NCBI RefSeq assembly: GCF_000156195.1
Contig: NZ_GG688333.1
Span: 45,161 to 109,160 of the forward strand
Source of the DNA: Bacteroides finegoldii DSM 17565
GTDB taxonomy: Bacteria; Bacteroidota; Bacteroidia; Bacteroidales; Bacteroidaceae
Length of the DNA stretch: 64,000 nt
Direction: 5' to 3'
The translations under genes were made by a program, and so were the position numbers. Shown here piece by piece: positions 51,827 to 61,715 of this stretch. A model generated the notes under the pieces. The model saw nothing but the letters and a program-made list of their open reading frames with translations, was not told the origin of the DNA and ran no database searches. How positions within the stretch are numbered: the stretch's first letter is position 1; the number at the start of each line of letters is the position of its first letter.

Positions 51827-51858
51827 TTTTGTCAATCAAGAAAATATTCCTACCTTTG
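51827..51858 (+). promoter_or_regulatory. Promoter of rpsA
   Basis: TTTTG (51827-51831), 19 nt, TACCTTTG (51851-51858), matching the Bacteroides consensus at both boxes. Start is predicted near 51865, giving a leader of about 56 nt. The -33 lies near or over the possible upstream starts of the DUF4011 gene. Confidence 0.8.
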
Positions 51859-51920
51859 CGCCCGATTTATAGATAATATAATGTCTTATTTAATTAAAGT
51901 ATTAAACAATTTATTTATTA

Positions 51921-53723
51921 ATGGAAAACTTAAAGAACGTAGCTCCTATTGAAGACTTCAACTGGGATGCTTATGAAAATGGCGAAACAGTAACCAACGT
52001 TAGCCACGATGAACTGGAAAAAGCTTACGACGGTACGCTTAACAAAGTGAACGACCGTGAGGTTGTTGACGGAACCGTAATCGCAATGAACAAGCGTGAA
52101 GTAGTTGTGAACATCGGTTACAAATCAGACGGTATCATCCCTTTGAATGAATTCCGTTACAATCCGGACCTGAAAGTAGGTGATACTGTAGAAGTATACA
52201 TCGAAAACCAGGAAGACAAAAAAGGACAGCTCGTTCTGTCACACAGAAAAGCCCGCGCTACTCGTTCTTGGGATCGCGTTAACGCTGCTCTGGAAAATGA
52301 AGAAATTATCAAGGGTTACATCAAGTGCCGCACGAAGGGTGGTATGATCGTAGACGTATTCGGAATCGAAGCATTCTTGCCGGGTTCTCAGATCGACGTT
52401 AAACCGATCCGCGACTATGATGTATTCGTTGGCAAAACAATGGAATTCAAAGTGGTTAAAATCAACCAGGAATTCAAAAACGTTGTTGTATCTCACAAGG
52501 CTCTTATCGAAGCTGAACTGGAACAACAGAAGAAAGAAATTATCGGTAAACTTGAAAAAGGACAGGTTCTTGAAGGAACTGTTAAAAATATCACCTCTTA
52601 CGGTGTATTCATCGACCTTGGCGGCGTAGACGGTTTGATCCACATCACTGACCTTTCTTGGGGACGTGTTAGCGATCCGAAAGAAGTGGTTGAACTGGAT
52701 CAGAAGCTCAACGTTGTTATCCTTGACTTCGATGACGAAAAGAAACGTATCGCTCTTGGTTTGAAACAACTGACTCCGCACCCATGGGATGCTCTTGATA
52801 CTGACTTGAAGGTTGGTGACAAGGTGAAAGGTAAAGTGGTCGTTATGGCTGACTACGGTGCATTCATCGAAATCGCTCCGGGCGTAGAAGGTTTGATCCA
52901 CGTTTCAGAAATGTCTTGGAGCCAACATCTGCGTTCTGCACAAGATTTCATGAAGGTAGGCGACGAAGTAGAAGCTGTTGTGCTGACACTTGACCGCGAA
53001 GAACGTAAGATGTCTTTGGGTATCAAACAACTGAAACAAGATCCATGGGAAACTATCGAAGAAAAGTATCCTGTAGGTTCTAAGCATACTGCAAAAGTTC
53101 GTAACTTCACTAACTTCGGTGTATTCGTAGAAATCGAAGAAGGTGTTGACGGCTTGATCCACATCTCTGACCTTTCTTGGACTAAGAAAGTAAAACACCC
53201 ATCAGAATTTACTCAGATTGGTGCTGATATCGAAGTTCAGGTATTGGAAATCGACAAAGAAAACCGTCGTTTGAGCCTCGGCCACAAACAACTCGAAGAA
53301 AATCCTTGGGATGTATTCGAAACTGTGTTCACTGTAGGTTCTGTACACGAAGGTACAATCATCGAAATGTTGGATAAGGGTGCTGTTGTGGCTCTTCCTT
53401 ACGGTGTAGAAGGTTTCGCAACTCCGAAACACCTTGTAAAAGAAGACGGTTCACAAGCACAGTTGGATGAGAAACTTGAATTCAAAGTGATCGAGTTCAA
53501 CAAAGACGCTAAGAGAATCATCCTGTCTCACAGCCGTATCTTCGAAGATGTAGCTAAGGCTGAAGAAAGAGCAGAAAAGAAAGCTGCTTCTGGTGCTAAG
53601 AAGTCATCTTCTAGCAACAAGAGAGAAGATTCTCCGATGATCCAGAACCAGGCTGCTTCAACTACGCTGGGCGATATCGACGCTCTTGCTGCATTGAAAG
53701 AACAGTTGGAAGGAAAGAAATAA
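51921..53723 (+). CDS. rpsA: 30S ribosomal protein S1
   Basis: A 600-residue protein of six S1 (OB-fold) repeats: about 45-110, 130-190, 205-275, 295-365, 380-455 and 470-540, with repeated cores such as YGVFIDLGGVDGLIHITDLS and FGVFVEIEEGVDGLIHISDL. It binds mRNA on the small subunit and starts translation. A Ser/Lys-rich tail follows (about 545-575; KKAASGAKKSSSSNKREDSP). It has its own consensus promoter and a strong terminator. Codon use is highly biased, as expected for a very abundant protein. Confidence 0.98.
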   Translation: MENLKNVAPIEDFNWDAYENGETVTNVSHDELEKAYDGTLNKVNDREVVDGTVIAMNKREVVVNIGYKSDGIIPLNEFRYNPDLKVGDTVEVYIENQEDKKGQLVLSHRKARATRSWDRVNAALENEEIIKGYIKCRTKGGMIVDVFGIEAFLPGSQIDVKPIRDYDVFVGKTMEFKVVKINQEFKNVVVSHKALIEAELEQQKKEIIGKLEKGQVLEGTVKNITSYGVFIDLGGVDGLIHITDLSWGRVSDPKEVVELDQKLNVVILDFDDEKKRIALGLKQLTPHPWDALDTDLKVGDKVKGKVVVMADYGAFIEIAPGVEGLIHVSEMSWSQHLRSAQDFMKVGDEVEAVVLTLDREERKMSLGIKQLKQDPWETIEEKYPVGSKHTAKVRNFTNFGVFVEIEEGVDGLIHISDLSWTKKVKHPSEFTQIGADIEVQVLEIDKENRRLSLGHKQLEENPWDVFETVFTVGSVHEGTIIEMLDKGAVVALPYGVEGFATPKHLVKEDGSQAQLDEKLEFKVIEFNKDAKRIILSHSRIFEDVAKAEERAEKKAASGAKKSSSSNKREDSPMIQNQAASTTLGDIDALAALKEQLEGKK

Positions 53724-53747
53724 TAAAAAGTATTTCTAAATAAACAG

Positions 53748-53780
53748 AAAGGTGTATTGCGAAAGCGATACACCTTTTTT
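53748..53780 (+). terminator. Rho-independent terminator of rpsA
   Basis: GGTGTATTGC - GAAA - GCGATACACC (one wobble) followed by TTTTTT, 27 bp past the stop. Confidence 0.9.
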
Positions 53781-53813
53781 ATTATCTATGTTTTTATGTT
53801 CTTTGAAGATTGT

Positions 53814-56063
53814 TTATAAAGCCGATACGGTAAAGTCGGCAGATAAACCTTCAGCGCTGTTTGTTCCTACCCATAATTTGAAATCTCCCGGTTCTACGTT
53901 GTAAGTCATGTTATAGCCCCAGAAAGCCAGCTCTGAAACAGGCAGAGAGAATGAAACATTCTTTGATTCTCCGGCTTTGAGTTCTACACGTTGAAAAGCC
54001 TTCAGTTCCTTTACCGGACGGGTTACAGAGCCTACCTTGTCCTGAATGTAAAGTTGTACTACTTCCGTGCCGTCATACTTTCCTGTATTCTTTAGATCTA
54101 CCGTGACTGATATCTCGCCGTTAATAGCAAGTTTGTCGGAAGTCAACTTCAGATTGCTATATTCAAAGGTAGTGTAAGACAATCCGTAGCCGAACGGATA
54201 CAAGGGGGAGGCCCCGGCATCGAGATAGAAGGAACGGCAGCCAACAGATGTTTGTCCCGCTTCGACAGGGATTTCATCAATGAGCATTTCTTTCGGGTTG
54301 GCCGGGCGACCTGTGCTGTTGTGAGCATAATATATAGGAACCTGACCTGTCATACGGGGGAATGTAACCGGAGTCTTTGCGCTTGGATTAACCTTCCCGA
54401 AAAGGATGTCGGCAATGGCAGGTCCTCCCATAGTGCCCGGATGGAACGCATAAAGAACTGCATCCGAAGCTTCAACTTCACTAGCGATTGTAAGTTGGCG
54501 TCCTGCCATCACTATGGTTACTAATGGTTTGCCGGTAGTGGACAGTGCTTGTATCAGTTGACTCTGTGCTCCCTGAAGATTTAGGTTTGCCAAAGAATGG
54601 GCCTCACCCGAAAGTATTGCTTCTTCACCGACAAAAGCAAGGACTACATCTGCGTGGCGTGCCGCGTTTACGGCTTTGGCGATACCGTTTAGGTTTTTGT
54701 CACGGCTATAACCGAGTGCAGGTTCGAAAATTACGTTGACCTGATCGCCATACATTTCTCTGATGGCTTTGAGAGGTGTTTGAGTATGGTCTTTTTCACC
54801 GTCGAACACCCATGTCCCCATCTGTTCATAGGGTGCGTCAGCCATCGGACCTACTACCGCTACAGTACGGATTTTGTTTGTAAGCGGTAATGTTTGTGTG
54901 TCATTCTTCAGGAGAATAACGGATTGCTCTACCGCTTCTTTTGCTATTTTCAAGTGCTCTTCCGCATATTTCACATTCTGTGGTGTAACAATATACGGAT
55001 TTTCAAACAAGCCCATTCGGTATTTCAGACGGAGAATATTCCGTACGGCGTCGTCTATTGATTCTATGGAAACCTTATTCTCTGCTAAAGACTGCTTGAG
55101 GTTTTTGATGAACGTTTCACTCACCATATCCATGTCAACGCCTGCATTTACCGATTTCTCGGCAGCTTCCTTGCCATCTGCACAGAAACCGTGATTGATC
55201 ATTTCGGCAGCCGAAGCCCAGTCGGTTACTACCATACCGTCATATTTCCATTCATCGCGCAATATATCTTTCAACACAAATTTATTTGCCGTAGACGGCA
55301 CACCATCGTTATCGTTGAATGAAGTCATGAAAGTGGCACAACCAGCGTCTACCGCAGCTTTGAACGGAGGTAGATATACATTGCGCAGTACTCTTTCGGG
55401 GATAAATGTAGAATTATAGTCCTTACCGCCTTCGGATGCACCATAAGCTACAAAGTGCTTGGCACACGCCGCCATTGAAGTCGGACTGTTCAGCGAATCT
55501 CCTTGAAACCCTTTAATCATAGCTACTCCCATTACGGAAGTCAAGTAGGGATCTTCACCGCAACTTTCGGCTATGCGTCCCCAACGAGGGTCACGTGATA
55601 TATCTATCATGGGCGCAAAAGTCCAACGGATACCATCAGCTGAAGCTTCTATGGCAGCTACACGTGCTCCGTTTTCTACTATCTGTGGATTGAATGTGGC
55701 TGCCTGTCCCAATGGAATAGGGAAGATAGTCTTGTAACCGTGAATTACATCGCGTGACACTAGTAGGGGGATACCTAACCGTGACTCTTCCATTGCGATT
55801 TTCTGTATTTTATTCACTTCTTCGGGATTCATATAATTCAATATGGAACCTATTTCTCCATTACGAACTTTGTTTGCCAGTTCGTTAGGATCCCACGGAC
55901 TCAACTGATTCATCTGCCCTAGCTTTTCCTCTAAAGTCATCTTATCCAGTAAGGCTTCTACTTTGTTCTCTATCTCAGAATCAGAGTTGGTTCCTTTCGG
56001 AGAGCAGGCTGTTAATGCCAATGCTGTCAGTGTTGTGGTAAATAATAACTTGTTTATCTTCAT
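53814..56063 (-). CDS. bglX: GH3 beta-glucosidase lipoprotein
   Basis: The ATG at 56063 (MKINKLLFTTTLTA) is chosen: it starts a lipoprotein signal with Cys near residue 20 (LTACSPKG), while the ORF start at 56168 would overlap the upstream gene. The 749-residue protein has the GH3 TIM barrel (about 30-370), an alpha/beta sandwich (about 400-620) and a fibronectin-III-like domain (about 650-740). The nucleophile Asp is in GMVVTDWAS (about residue 279). Together with the GH16 in this cluster it probably splits beta-glucan oligosaccharides to glucose. Confidence 0.92.
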   Translation of the reverse strand: MKINKLLFTTTLTALALTACSPKGTNSDSEIENKVEALLDKMTLEEKLGQMNQLSPWDPNELANKVRNGEIGSILNYMNPEEVNKIQKIAMEESRLGIPLLVSRDVIHGYKTIFPIPLGQAATFNPQIVENGARVAAIEASADGIRWTFAPMIDISRDPRWGRIAESCGEDPYLTSVMGVAMIKGFQGDSLNSPTSMAACAKHFVAYGASEGGKDYNSTFIPERVLRNVYLPPFKAAVDAGCATFMTSFNDNDGVPSTANKFVLKDILRDEWKYDGMVVTDWASAAEMINHGFCADGKEAAEKSVNAGVDMDMVSETFIKNLKQSLAENKVSIESIDDAVRNILRLKYRMGLFENPYIVTPQNVKYAEEHLKIAKEAVEQSVILLKNDTQTLPLTNKIRTVAVVGPMADAPYEQMGTWVFDGEKDHTQTPLKAIREMYGDQVNVIFEPALGYSRDKNLNGIAKAVNAARHADVVLAFVGEEAILSGEAHSLANLNLQGAQSQLIQALSTTGKPLVTIVMAGRQLTIASEVEASDAVLYAFHPGTMGGPAIADILFGKVNPSAKTPVTFPRMTGQVPIYYAHNSTGRPANPKEMLIDEIPVEAGQTSVGCRSFYLDAGASPLYPFGYGLSYTTFEYSNLKLTSDKLAINGEISVTVDLKNTGKYDGTEVVQLYIQDKVGSVTRPVKELKAFQRVELKAGESKNVSFSLPVSELAFWGYNMTYNVEPGDFKLWVGTNSAEGLSADFTVSAL

Positions 56064-56119
56064 AAATCGTCTTTTATTATTGTAAATATTTATTAGTTCT
56101 TGCTTTTGGGAGGAATGCA

Positions 56120-57637
56120 TCAAAATGCACAGATTGGATAAAAAGCTTCGCCAGGTATGCCGTGCCATCCATTTTCAGAACCGCCCGTCATAAGGCGTAA
56201 TCCATGGTCTCCGACACCATTGTAAAAAGTGACAGAAGGAATTGTACCTGCCAGTTCATCCGCATTTATTTTTTTCAATTGTTTGTTAATGTACTCTTGC
56301 CCCGATGTGGAACCTGTTTGAGTATTTTCACCTTGTATCAGGTATTTAAGTTCATTGAACGAAGGAGCATACCAAGCGGTACTATTGTTTAGTTTTTCAG
56401 TATGATTATTCAAAGCGATAAATCCCAGATTTTCAGTTCCTACTAAAATTTGTGTCAATTTATAACCGTTTGATGTTTCCGTATCAGTGTATTTCTCTAC
56501 ATTTCCATCAATAAAGGCTTGCTCTATATCAGCTGCTGCCACAGTGCCAAAATTATTTCCTTTTTTTGTAGAGACTACTAAGCCATGTTTTTCTTGATAT
56601 CCATTTAAATTGGAGTCGTTTAAATCATTTGTAGATTTAAAAGTTTCAAAATCGTCTATTATGTGGAATACGATTCCTTTGCAGGTAAGACCGGTAGGAA
56701 TACCGGCTGCATTTCTTGGAAGAATGATTGTTTTATTACTTTCTGTGGTACAGTAGAAGTCACCTACTGCAATATCTGCCGTTCCTTCGGAGGATGTTGG
56801 GCAAGGGAAAGTGTAACATTGGTTGGCTGCCAGTGTTATAGGATCTTTCAGCGTCTTTGAATAAGTAATATTATCAATCGTGTAGAAGTAGCGAAAATCA
56901 TTTTTTACTAATTGTTCTTCGTCAACAAGACAGATGTACTTGCCGCTCATTGATTCGGGCGTGTACAGTTCGTCGCCAATGGAGAAAGATACATCGGAAA
57001 GATCTAATAAATAGGAAATCTCTTCCGTGTCATCTAGTTTAATGGTCGCTTCCGCAGAGAACGCTATCAATGAAAAGGCGTGCTTAAAGTTGATTGTCAA
57101 TTGATGGGATTGAATATCATTGATTTCTGCTATCAGCAAATCTTTGTCTTTAAATTCCGTTGTTTCTTCCTCTTTCTTCGCTTCTTTTAGTTCATCAACA
57201 GATGAAGGAATAAACTCTTTTCCATTTTTCACTATTTGGGCATAGGGAAAGTAGGCGATGACTTTCTTGATTTTGCTGGTATAACTTACACTGTTTTTAC
57301 TAACCCATTTGTTTACACCGTTTTCGTTTATATACTTAAAGGGTTCATTGGCGAATCCGATTCCATCTTTGTCTATCAGTAAAATACCGATTTCATCGCC
57401 GTTGACATCTTCCAAGCTGTTTCCTGCTTCGAAAAGAACTGTGACACCATCATTGATTACCCGTGTAGTAGAATTTCCGGTATCGAAATTGGCTACATTT
57501 ACATTTTGAATAGTCAGAACATCAGAAACGGCGGTTTCGTTTTCTCCGATCTGAGGTAACATCTCGTCTTGGGTGCAAGCCGAAAATATTAATAGCGATA
57601 CGGCTGCCAGTTTGATATGTGAATATATTTGTTTCAT
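56120..57637 (-). CDS. Fimbrillin family lipoprotein with DUF1566-like C-terminus
   Basis: A 505-residue lipoprotein (Cys near 21, FSACTQDE). The N-terminal ~280 residues fit the fimbrillin/Mfa-like fold (HQLTINFKHAFSLIAFSAEA). The C-terminal ~110 residues (GYKLTQILVGTENLGFIAL, AWYAPSFNELKYLIQ) resemble the DUF1566/FISUMP fold seen in surface proteins. Its neighbours are glucan-degrading enzymes rather than fimbrial genes, so a surface glycan-binding role is more likely than a fimbria; this is inference. It overlaps no neighbour once the GH3 start is corrected. Confidence 0.75.
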   Translation of the reverse strand: MKQIYSHIKLAAVSLLIFSACTQDEMLPQIGENETAVSDVLTIQNVNVANFDTGNSTTRVINDGVTVLFEAGNSLEDVNGDEIGILLIDKDGIGFANEPFKYINENGVNKWVSKNSVSYTSKIKKVIAYFPYAQIVKNGKEFIPSSVDELKEAKKEEETTEFKDKDLLIAEINDIQSHQLTINFKHAFSLIAFSAEATIKLDDTEEISYLLDLSDVSFSIGDELYTPESMSGKYICLVDEEQLVKNDFRYFYTIDNITYSKTLKDPITLAANQCYTFPCPTSSEGTADIAVGDFYCTTESNKTIILPRNAAGIPTGLTCKGIVFHIIDDFETFKSTNDLNDSNLNGYQEKHGLVVSTKKGNNFGTVAAADIEQAFIDGNVEKYTDTETSNGYKLTQILVGTENLGFIALNNHTEKLNNSTAWYAPSFNELKYLIQGENTQTGSTSGQEYINKQLKKINADELAGTIPSVTFYNGVGDHGLRLMTGGSENGWHGIPGEAFYPICAF

Positions 57638-57652
57638 AATTTGTATGATTAA

Positions 57653-59398
57653 TTAGAAAGTAAGAATAAGACGAACTTTTTGTTCTGAATCTACAGCCCT
57701 GTAGAAATCAGTACTGCTTATTGCACCATTTTCATTGAAAACTACTATATAAGCATTAGGGTCACTGTCGAATGTACTGTCCCAATATGTGCCATTCAAT
57801 GCACTGTAATTAGTGAATGTTTTACCCGCAAGAGTTGCTAGATCTCTTAATTGGGTATGAGAGGGCAAATACCAACCAGATGTGCCGGGTATAAGTGAAT
57901 TATTGTTTTTGCTGGTAGAAGTTGAGGCTGCCGGCACTGTTGTAGCCTCTGCTACAGCTGCTTTTGCTATAAGATATTTAGTGTTAAGGTATCCTAGATA
58001 TTGTGTGGTTTTTCCGTCTTTTATGCCGTGTTCCGGAAAATCTGTCCCATACAAGTTTGCATTACCTTCTTTCCATTTGAAACTACTCTTTTCGTCGCTA
58101 GTTTCATCAGTTAGCGCTACTACATATCCATGAATGGTTTCTATATCCGTACCTTCGTAATTTGTTACGTTGTCCGTCTCATGTTTTCCTATCTTATAGA
58201 TAATACCTAAGGTGGAACCGTCTTTGTAATCTGTCCCGTAAGTACCGTCACTATAGAAATAATAGCCTACTTCCATATATTCTTTAGTATATGTTAATTT
58301 GATATCCGAACGGATATTGCAGAATGTGAAAGTGACAGTCCCGTTTGGGGTATCAACTGTACGTACTCTGTCACATAGACCTTCATAATCGATGCCTCCG
58401 CTTGCATTTGTTTCTTTATAAGTTATGGAGAAGCCGTTGGTTGCGTTGTCAATGAAACTGTTTTCCAAACCTGTAAACTGGCAATTGGTCAAATTTGATA
58501 CTTCATCAGATATAATAGCCTTAAATTTAGCATCCGTAATCTGATTGTCATCGATCTTTTCATTATCCCAATTAATTTCTCCGGATTCCATTTCTACAGT
58601 CAGTCCTTTTTTGCTGACAGACAAGTAATATCTTTGCCATGTATTGGGAAGCAAATCTCCGGTTTTCTTATTGACGTCATTGGGGTTGGACTTACTTGGA
58701 GTATAGATATAGGTATCTTCTCCTATTTCTACTTTTATCAATGGTTTCTCCCACATTTCACAAGGAACCATCATAGCTTCACCGTTTCTATAATATTCTC
58801 CTTTTGTGTCATGAGTAGAAATCAATTGGTCAGCATCGCCTACCGTTGTGATTTCTCCATTAGTATACGTTACACTTCCATAACCGATAAACGAAACTTT
58901 TGCGGTGTTCACTTCTTCATCTGTATATCCTTCAAATTTCTGAAGTTCCCACCACATCCGGGTCATTTGGTGTCTGAATACAAAATGTACATTCTTTGCT
59001 TCCACTTTCGCATTACTTGCCAATAAGTCACAGTCAAAGAGTTTCTCTTCGGTAGTTTGGTCTGTTAGGTTTATCTGTTCTGCTGTGAGGGGAGTCCATG
59101 CTAGCAGATCATAGCTTGTGCCATCCCATGTATAAGGTGTATCTTCAGTAGACATTTTTCCATTGGTTGTCACTTTGTAAGTTTTTACTGTTTCTCCCGC
59201 TTTCACACCTATCAGTTCGTCACCATCCCATGCGCTTTCTGTGGTTCTGCTCATCGTTTTTCCTACTTGAGCTGAGAAAGTAATGTCGCCTTTATCCAGC
59301 GAATTGGCAAATTCCGTTTCGTTCGTACATGAAACCGCTCCAAGACTTATGGCTGCCATAAGCCCTAAATAGTATCCTTGTATTTTTATTAAATTCAT
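57653..59398 (-). CDS. Fimbrillin family lipoprotein with DUF1566-like C-terminus
   Basis: A 581-residue lipoprotein (Cys near 24, GAVSCTNE). The N-terminus (DKGDITFSAQVGKTMSRTTE, AWDGDELIGVKAG) and VHFVFRHQMTRMWWELQKFE fit the fimbrillin-like fold, and the C-terminus (SGWYLPSHTQLRDLATLAG) the DUF1566/FISUMP-like one. It is a paralogue in architecture of the next gene downstream, 15 bp away. Two tandem genes of this type in a beta-glucan locus suggest surface glycan-binding proteins. Confidence 0.75.
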   Translation of the reverse strand: MNLIKIQGYYLGLMAAISLGAVSCTNETEFANSLDKGDITFSAQVGKTMSRTTESAWDGDELIGVKAGETVKTYKVTTNGKMSTEDTPYTWDGTSYDLLAWTPLTAEQINLTDQTTEEKLFDCDLLASNAKVEAKNVHFVFRHQMTRMWWELQKFEGYTDEEVNTAKVSFIGYGSVTYTNGEITTVGDADQLISTHDTKGEYYRNGEAMMVPCEMWEKPLIKVEIGEDTYIYTPSKSNPNDVNKKTGDLLPNTWQRYYLSVSKKGLTVEMESGEINWDNEKIDDNQITDAKFKAIISDEVSNLTNCQFTGLENSFIDNATNGFSITYKETNASGGIDYEGLCDRVRTVDTPNGTVTFTFCNIRSDIKLTYTKEYMEVGYYFYSDGTYGTDYKDGSTLGIIYKIGKHETDNVTNYEGTDIETIHGYVVALTDETSDEKSSFKWKEGNANLYGTDFPEHGIKDGKTTQYLGYLNTKYLIAKAAVAEATTVPAASTSTSKNNNSLIPGTSGWYLPSHTQLRDLATLAGKTFTNYSALNGTYWDSTFDSDPNAYIVVFNENGAISSTDFYRAVDSEQKVRLILTF

Positions 59399-59428
59399 AA
59401 TTTTAATCTTTAGCAGTTACATTGTTAT

Positions 59429-60376
59429 TTATTTTAATTCAGGCTCTATAAGCCCTTTATCAGAATCCGGTCCGTTAAAATCCCATCCGGGAATTGAACC
59501 GTTTGAAGAGATATCTCCGGTATTAGTTCCGGGTTGTACTTCTGTTGATTTCTGATAAACCCTGACGTAATCTACATACATGCTTTGGGGAAATACAGTG
59601 TCTGCTGTGGGATCACCACCAAATGTACCGCCTACCGCTACATTCAGAATAATAAAAAATGGATGATCGAATACCCATTCACCATCTGTTACATCAGCGG
59701 CTTTCACTCTTTTGTAAAGTACATTATCCACAAAGAAGTCTATTTGGGATTCATCCCATTCTACGGCAAATATGTGGAAGTCTGTGTCAAAACGTTGGCT
59801 CTCATAGCCAAAAGTCTGTGTTATGGGATTTCCACCCGAATGTCCCGGAAAATGTAGAGCACTTGATACGATATTAGGTTGGTATCCTTTATTTTCCATA
59901 ATATCTATTTCACCGCATTTTGGCCATACATCGGTGGCATAGTTTGCTCCTAACATCCAAAATGCAGGCCAAAGTCCCGGACCGTACGGAAGTTTCAGAC
60001 GTGCTTCGAAACGTCCGTATCGTTGTTCGAACAGTCCTTCGGTCTTTATTCTGGCAGAAGAGTAAGCTACTCCGTCATAATTGTCGTTCAAAGCTGTTAT
60101 TTTCAGGCATCCCAAACCTTTGTGAGTTGTGTATGAGGCGTTTTCTACTCTGTCGGTATAGTTCTGAAGTTCCTGATTACCGTATCCTGAAGCGCCTTTT
60201 TCATACGTCCACTTTGAAGGATCGGGTCTGTTGTCGGGAGTCGGTGTGTCAAATTCGTCCGACCACACCAATACCCATCGGGTGTTTTCTATCTCTTCTT
60301 CTTTCTCGCAACTTCCAAGTAACAGTGGCAAAGGAAGTATCAGCAAGCTAAGCAATATTGTTTTATATGGTTTCAT
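59429..60376 (-). CDS. GH16 endo-beta-glucanase (laminarinase-type) lipoprotein
   Basis: A 315-residue lipoprotein (Cys near 23, GSCEKEEE). The GH16 catalytic motif E-[IL]-D-[IV]-x-E is GEIDIMENKG (about 152-161): Glu nucleophile, Asp and acid/base Glu are intact. WVLVWSDEFDTPTPD at the start, WPAFWMLG and the closing MYVDYVRVYQ are typical of family-16 laminarinases, which cut beta-1,3 or mixed-linkage glucans at the cell surface. The last ~45 residues are a short low-complexity tail. Precise linkage preference cannot be read. Confidence 0.93.
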   Translation of the reverse strand: MKPYKTILLSLLILPLPLLLGSCEKEEEIENTRWVLVWSDEFDTPTPDNRPDPSKWTYEKGASGYGNQELQNYTDRVENASYTTHKGLGCLKITALNDNYDGVAYSSARIKTEGLFEQRYGRFEARLKLPYGPGLWPAFWMLGANYATDVWPKCGEIDIMENKGYQPNIVSSALHFPGHSGGNPITQTFGYESQRFDTDFHIFAVEWDESQIDFFVDNVLYKRVKAADVTDGEWVFDHPFFIILNVAVGGTFGGDPTADTVFPQSMYVDYVRVYQKSTEVQPGTNTGDISSNGSIPGWDFNGPDSDKGLIEPELK

Positions 60377-60388
60377 AAGTTATCATTT

Positions 60389-61687
60389 TTAATAGAAATA
60401 AATATTGTCCAAAAGAATGTTCCTGGTGTTGTCATCACATGCCAATGCCAATTGTGGTATTAGTTTATTTTCTTTTTCAAGTTTCAGATCGAGTGACAGC
60501 CACTGTTTTGATTTGAAATCAGGATATTTCTCCAATGTTATCGGATACTTTATTTCCGTTGTTCCATAGTATATAGAGACTGTTATAATAGTGCTTTCAC
60601 TTACTTCGTCCATGCATAATACATCCAGGTGGAGGTGAGTCTTTGACGAACAATCCGCAGTTTTGTTGAATACAATACCTACAAAGTTCAAACCGCTATA
60701 CCGTGCTATATGATTATCACCGGTATCTATTTCCGTATATTCAGCTGTTGACCATTCCCATCTAGGATTCCAGTTTGCAGAAATCTTATTAGTATAAGAA
60801 TCACTGAACAGAGACAACACTTCCGATTCGTCTTTCGTGGGTGTTGGAGCGAAATCGTAGCAATGTACCTTTATTTCGCCTTCAGCCTCCTTTAACGAGA
60901 TAACGGCTTCTCCTGTTTTGTGCACGGTTATGTTACCATCATTTGTTACCGAAGCCACATTGACGTCAGATGACTCGAATGTAAAATAATTGGGAGAGAC
61001 CCGCATTTTACGGTTAATGCCGTTCGGAAGATTGATAGTCTCGGTCAGAGTTCCTATCGTCAGTTTTCCGGGAAAACCGGGAACCTCTATATCTTCTATT
61101 TTGGCATGAGCCAATGTACCGAGTTTTTCGAACTTGACCTCATCGAACCAGATGGTGTAGCCTTCGTCATTTACTGCACCGGCGGAGTAGTAGAATAATC
61201 CTTTTTCCGATAAAAGCTTTGCGGAATTAGGAATAGGGATGATAATCTTGCTCCAGTTTGTATTCAGTTGGACATCATTAACTTGAACCAGATATTCGGT
61301 AGTATCATAATTTCCTATTCCAACTTCAATAGCGGTAGCTACGGAAGACTTGGCATAAAAAGTCAGTGCGTCATATCCGGACAGGTTTCTGCCTGTAGCG
61401 GAATAGAAAGTACCTCCTGCCCAACTCCCCATAGGATCACTCGGATTGGGAACTTCTATTCGCATAGATGACGTGCCATCGTAGGTGGTTTCAGTATCCA
61501 CCCCGAAATTAGTTACTTTTCCCCATGCCTGGTATTGCAGGTCGGATGCAAATTCATCGATAAAGACATCAGACAAGTGTGGGTAAGTTGCCAGCACATC
61601 CGTATTTATATCTCTCGTACATCCTGTCAACGAAAAGAGAACAGCGACAACAGAGAGCTTACATGATATATTGATTTTGTGATTCAT
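60389..61687 (-). CDS. Putative surface glycan-binding lipoprotein (CBM-like, Ig-like)
   Basis: A 432-residue lipoprotein (Cys near 23, LTGCTRDI). Residues about 40-195 look like a carbohydrate-binding beta-sandwich (SSMRIEVPNPSDPMGSWAGG, GYTIWFDEVKFEKL), 205-280 like a bacterial Ig-like/BIG2 repeat (FTFESSDVNVASVTNDGN), and 290-430 like a second beta-sandwich. It lies 12 bp before the GH16 gene in the same operon, the usual place for a PUL glycan-binding protein. No catalytic motif is seen. Confidence 0.65.
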   Translation of the reverse strand: MNHKINISCKLSVVAVLFSLTGCTRDINTDVLATYPHLSDVFIDEFASDLQYQAWGKVTNFGVDTETTYDGTSSMRIEVPNPSDPMGSWAGGTFYSATGRNLSGYDALTFYAKSSVATAIEVGIGNYDTTEYLVQVNDVQLNTNWSKIIIPIPNSAKLLSEKGLFYYSAGAVNDEGYTIWFDEVKFEKLGTLAHAKIEDIEVPGFPGKLTIGTLTETINLPNGINRKMRVSPNYFTFESSDVNVASVTNDGNITVHKTGEAVISLKEAEGEIKVHCYDFAPTPTKDESEVLSLFSDSYTNKISANWNPRWEWSTAEYTEIDTGDNHIARYSGLNFVGIVFNKTADCSSKTHLHLDVLCMDEVSESTIITVSIYYGTTEIKYPITLEKYPDFKSKQWLSLDLKLEKENKLIPQLALACDDNTRNILLDNIYFY

Positions 61688-61715
61688 AAAACTATCTTAT
61701 TAATTAGTTCGTAGA

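Noticed and set aside
52239..52901. Minus-strand ORF of 220 residues inside rpsA
   Set aside because: Antisense shadow of strongly codon-biased S1 repeats.
53814..56168. GH3 start at 56168
   Set aside because: Extra residues overlap the upstream fimbrillin gene and precede the true lipoprotein signal at 56063.
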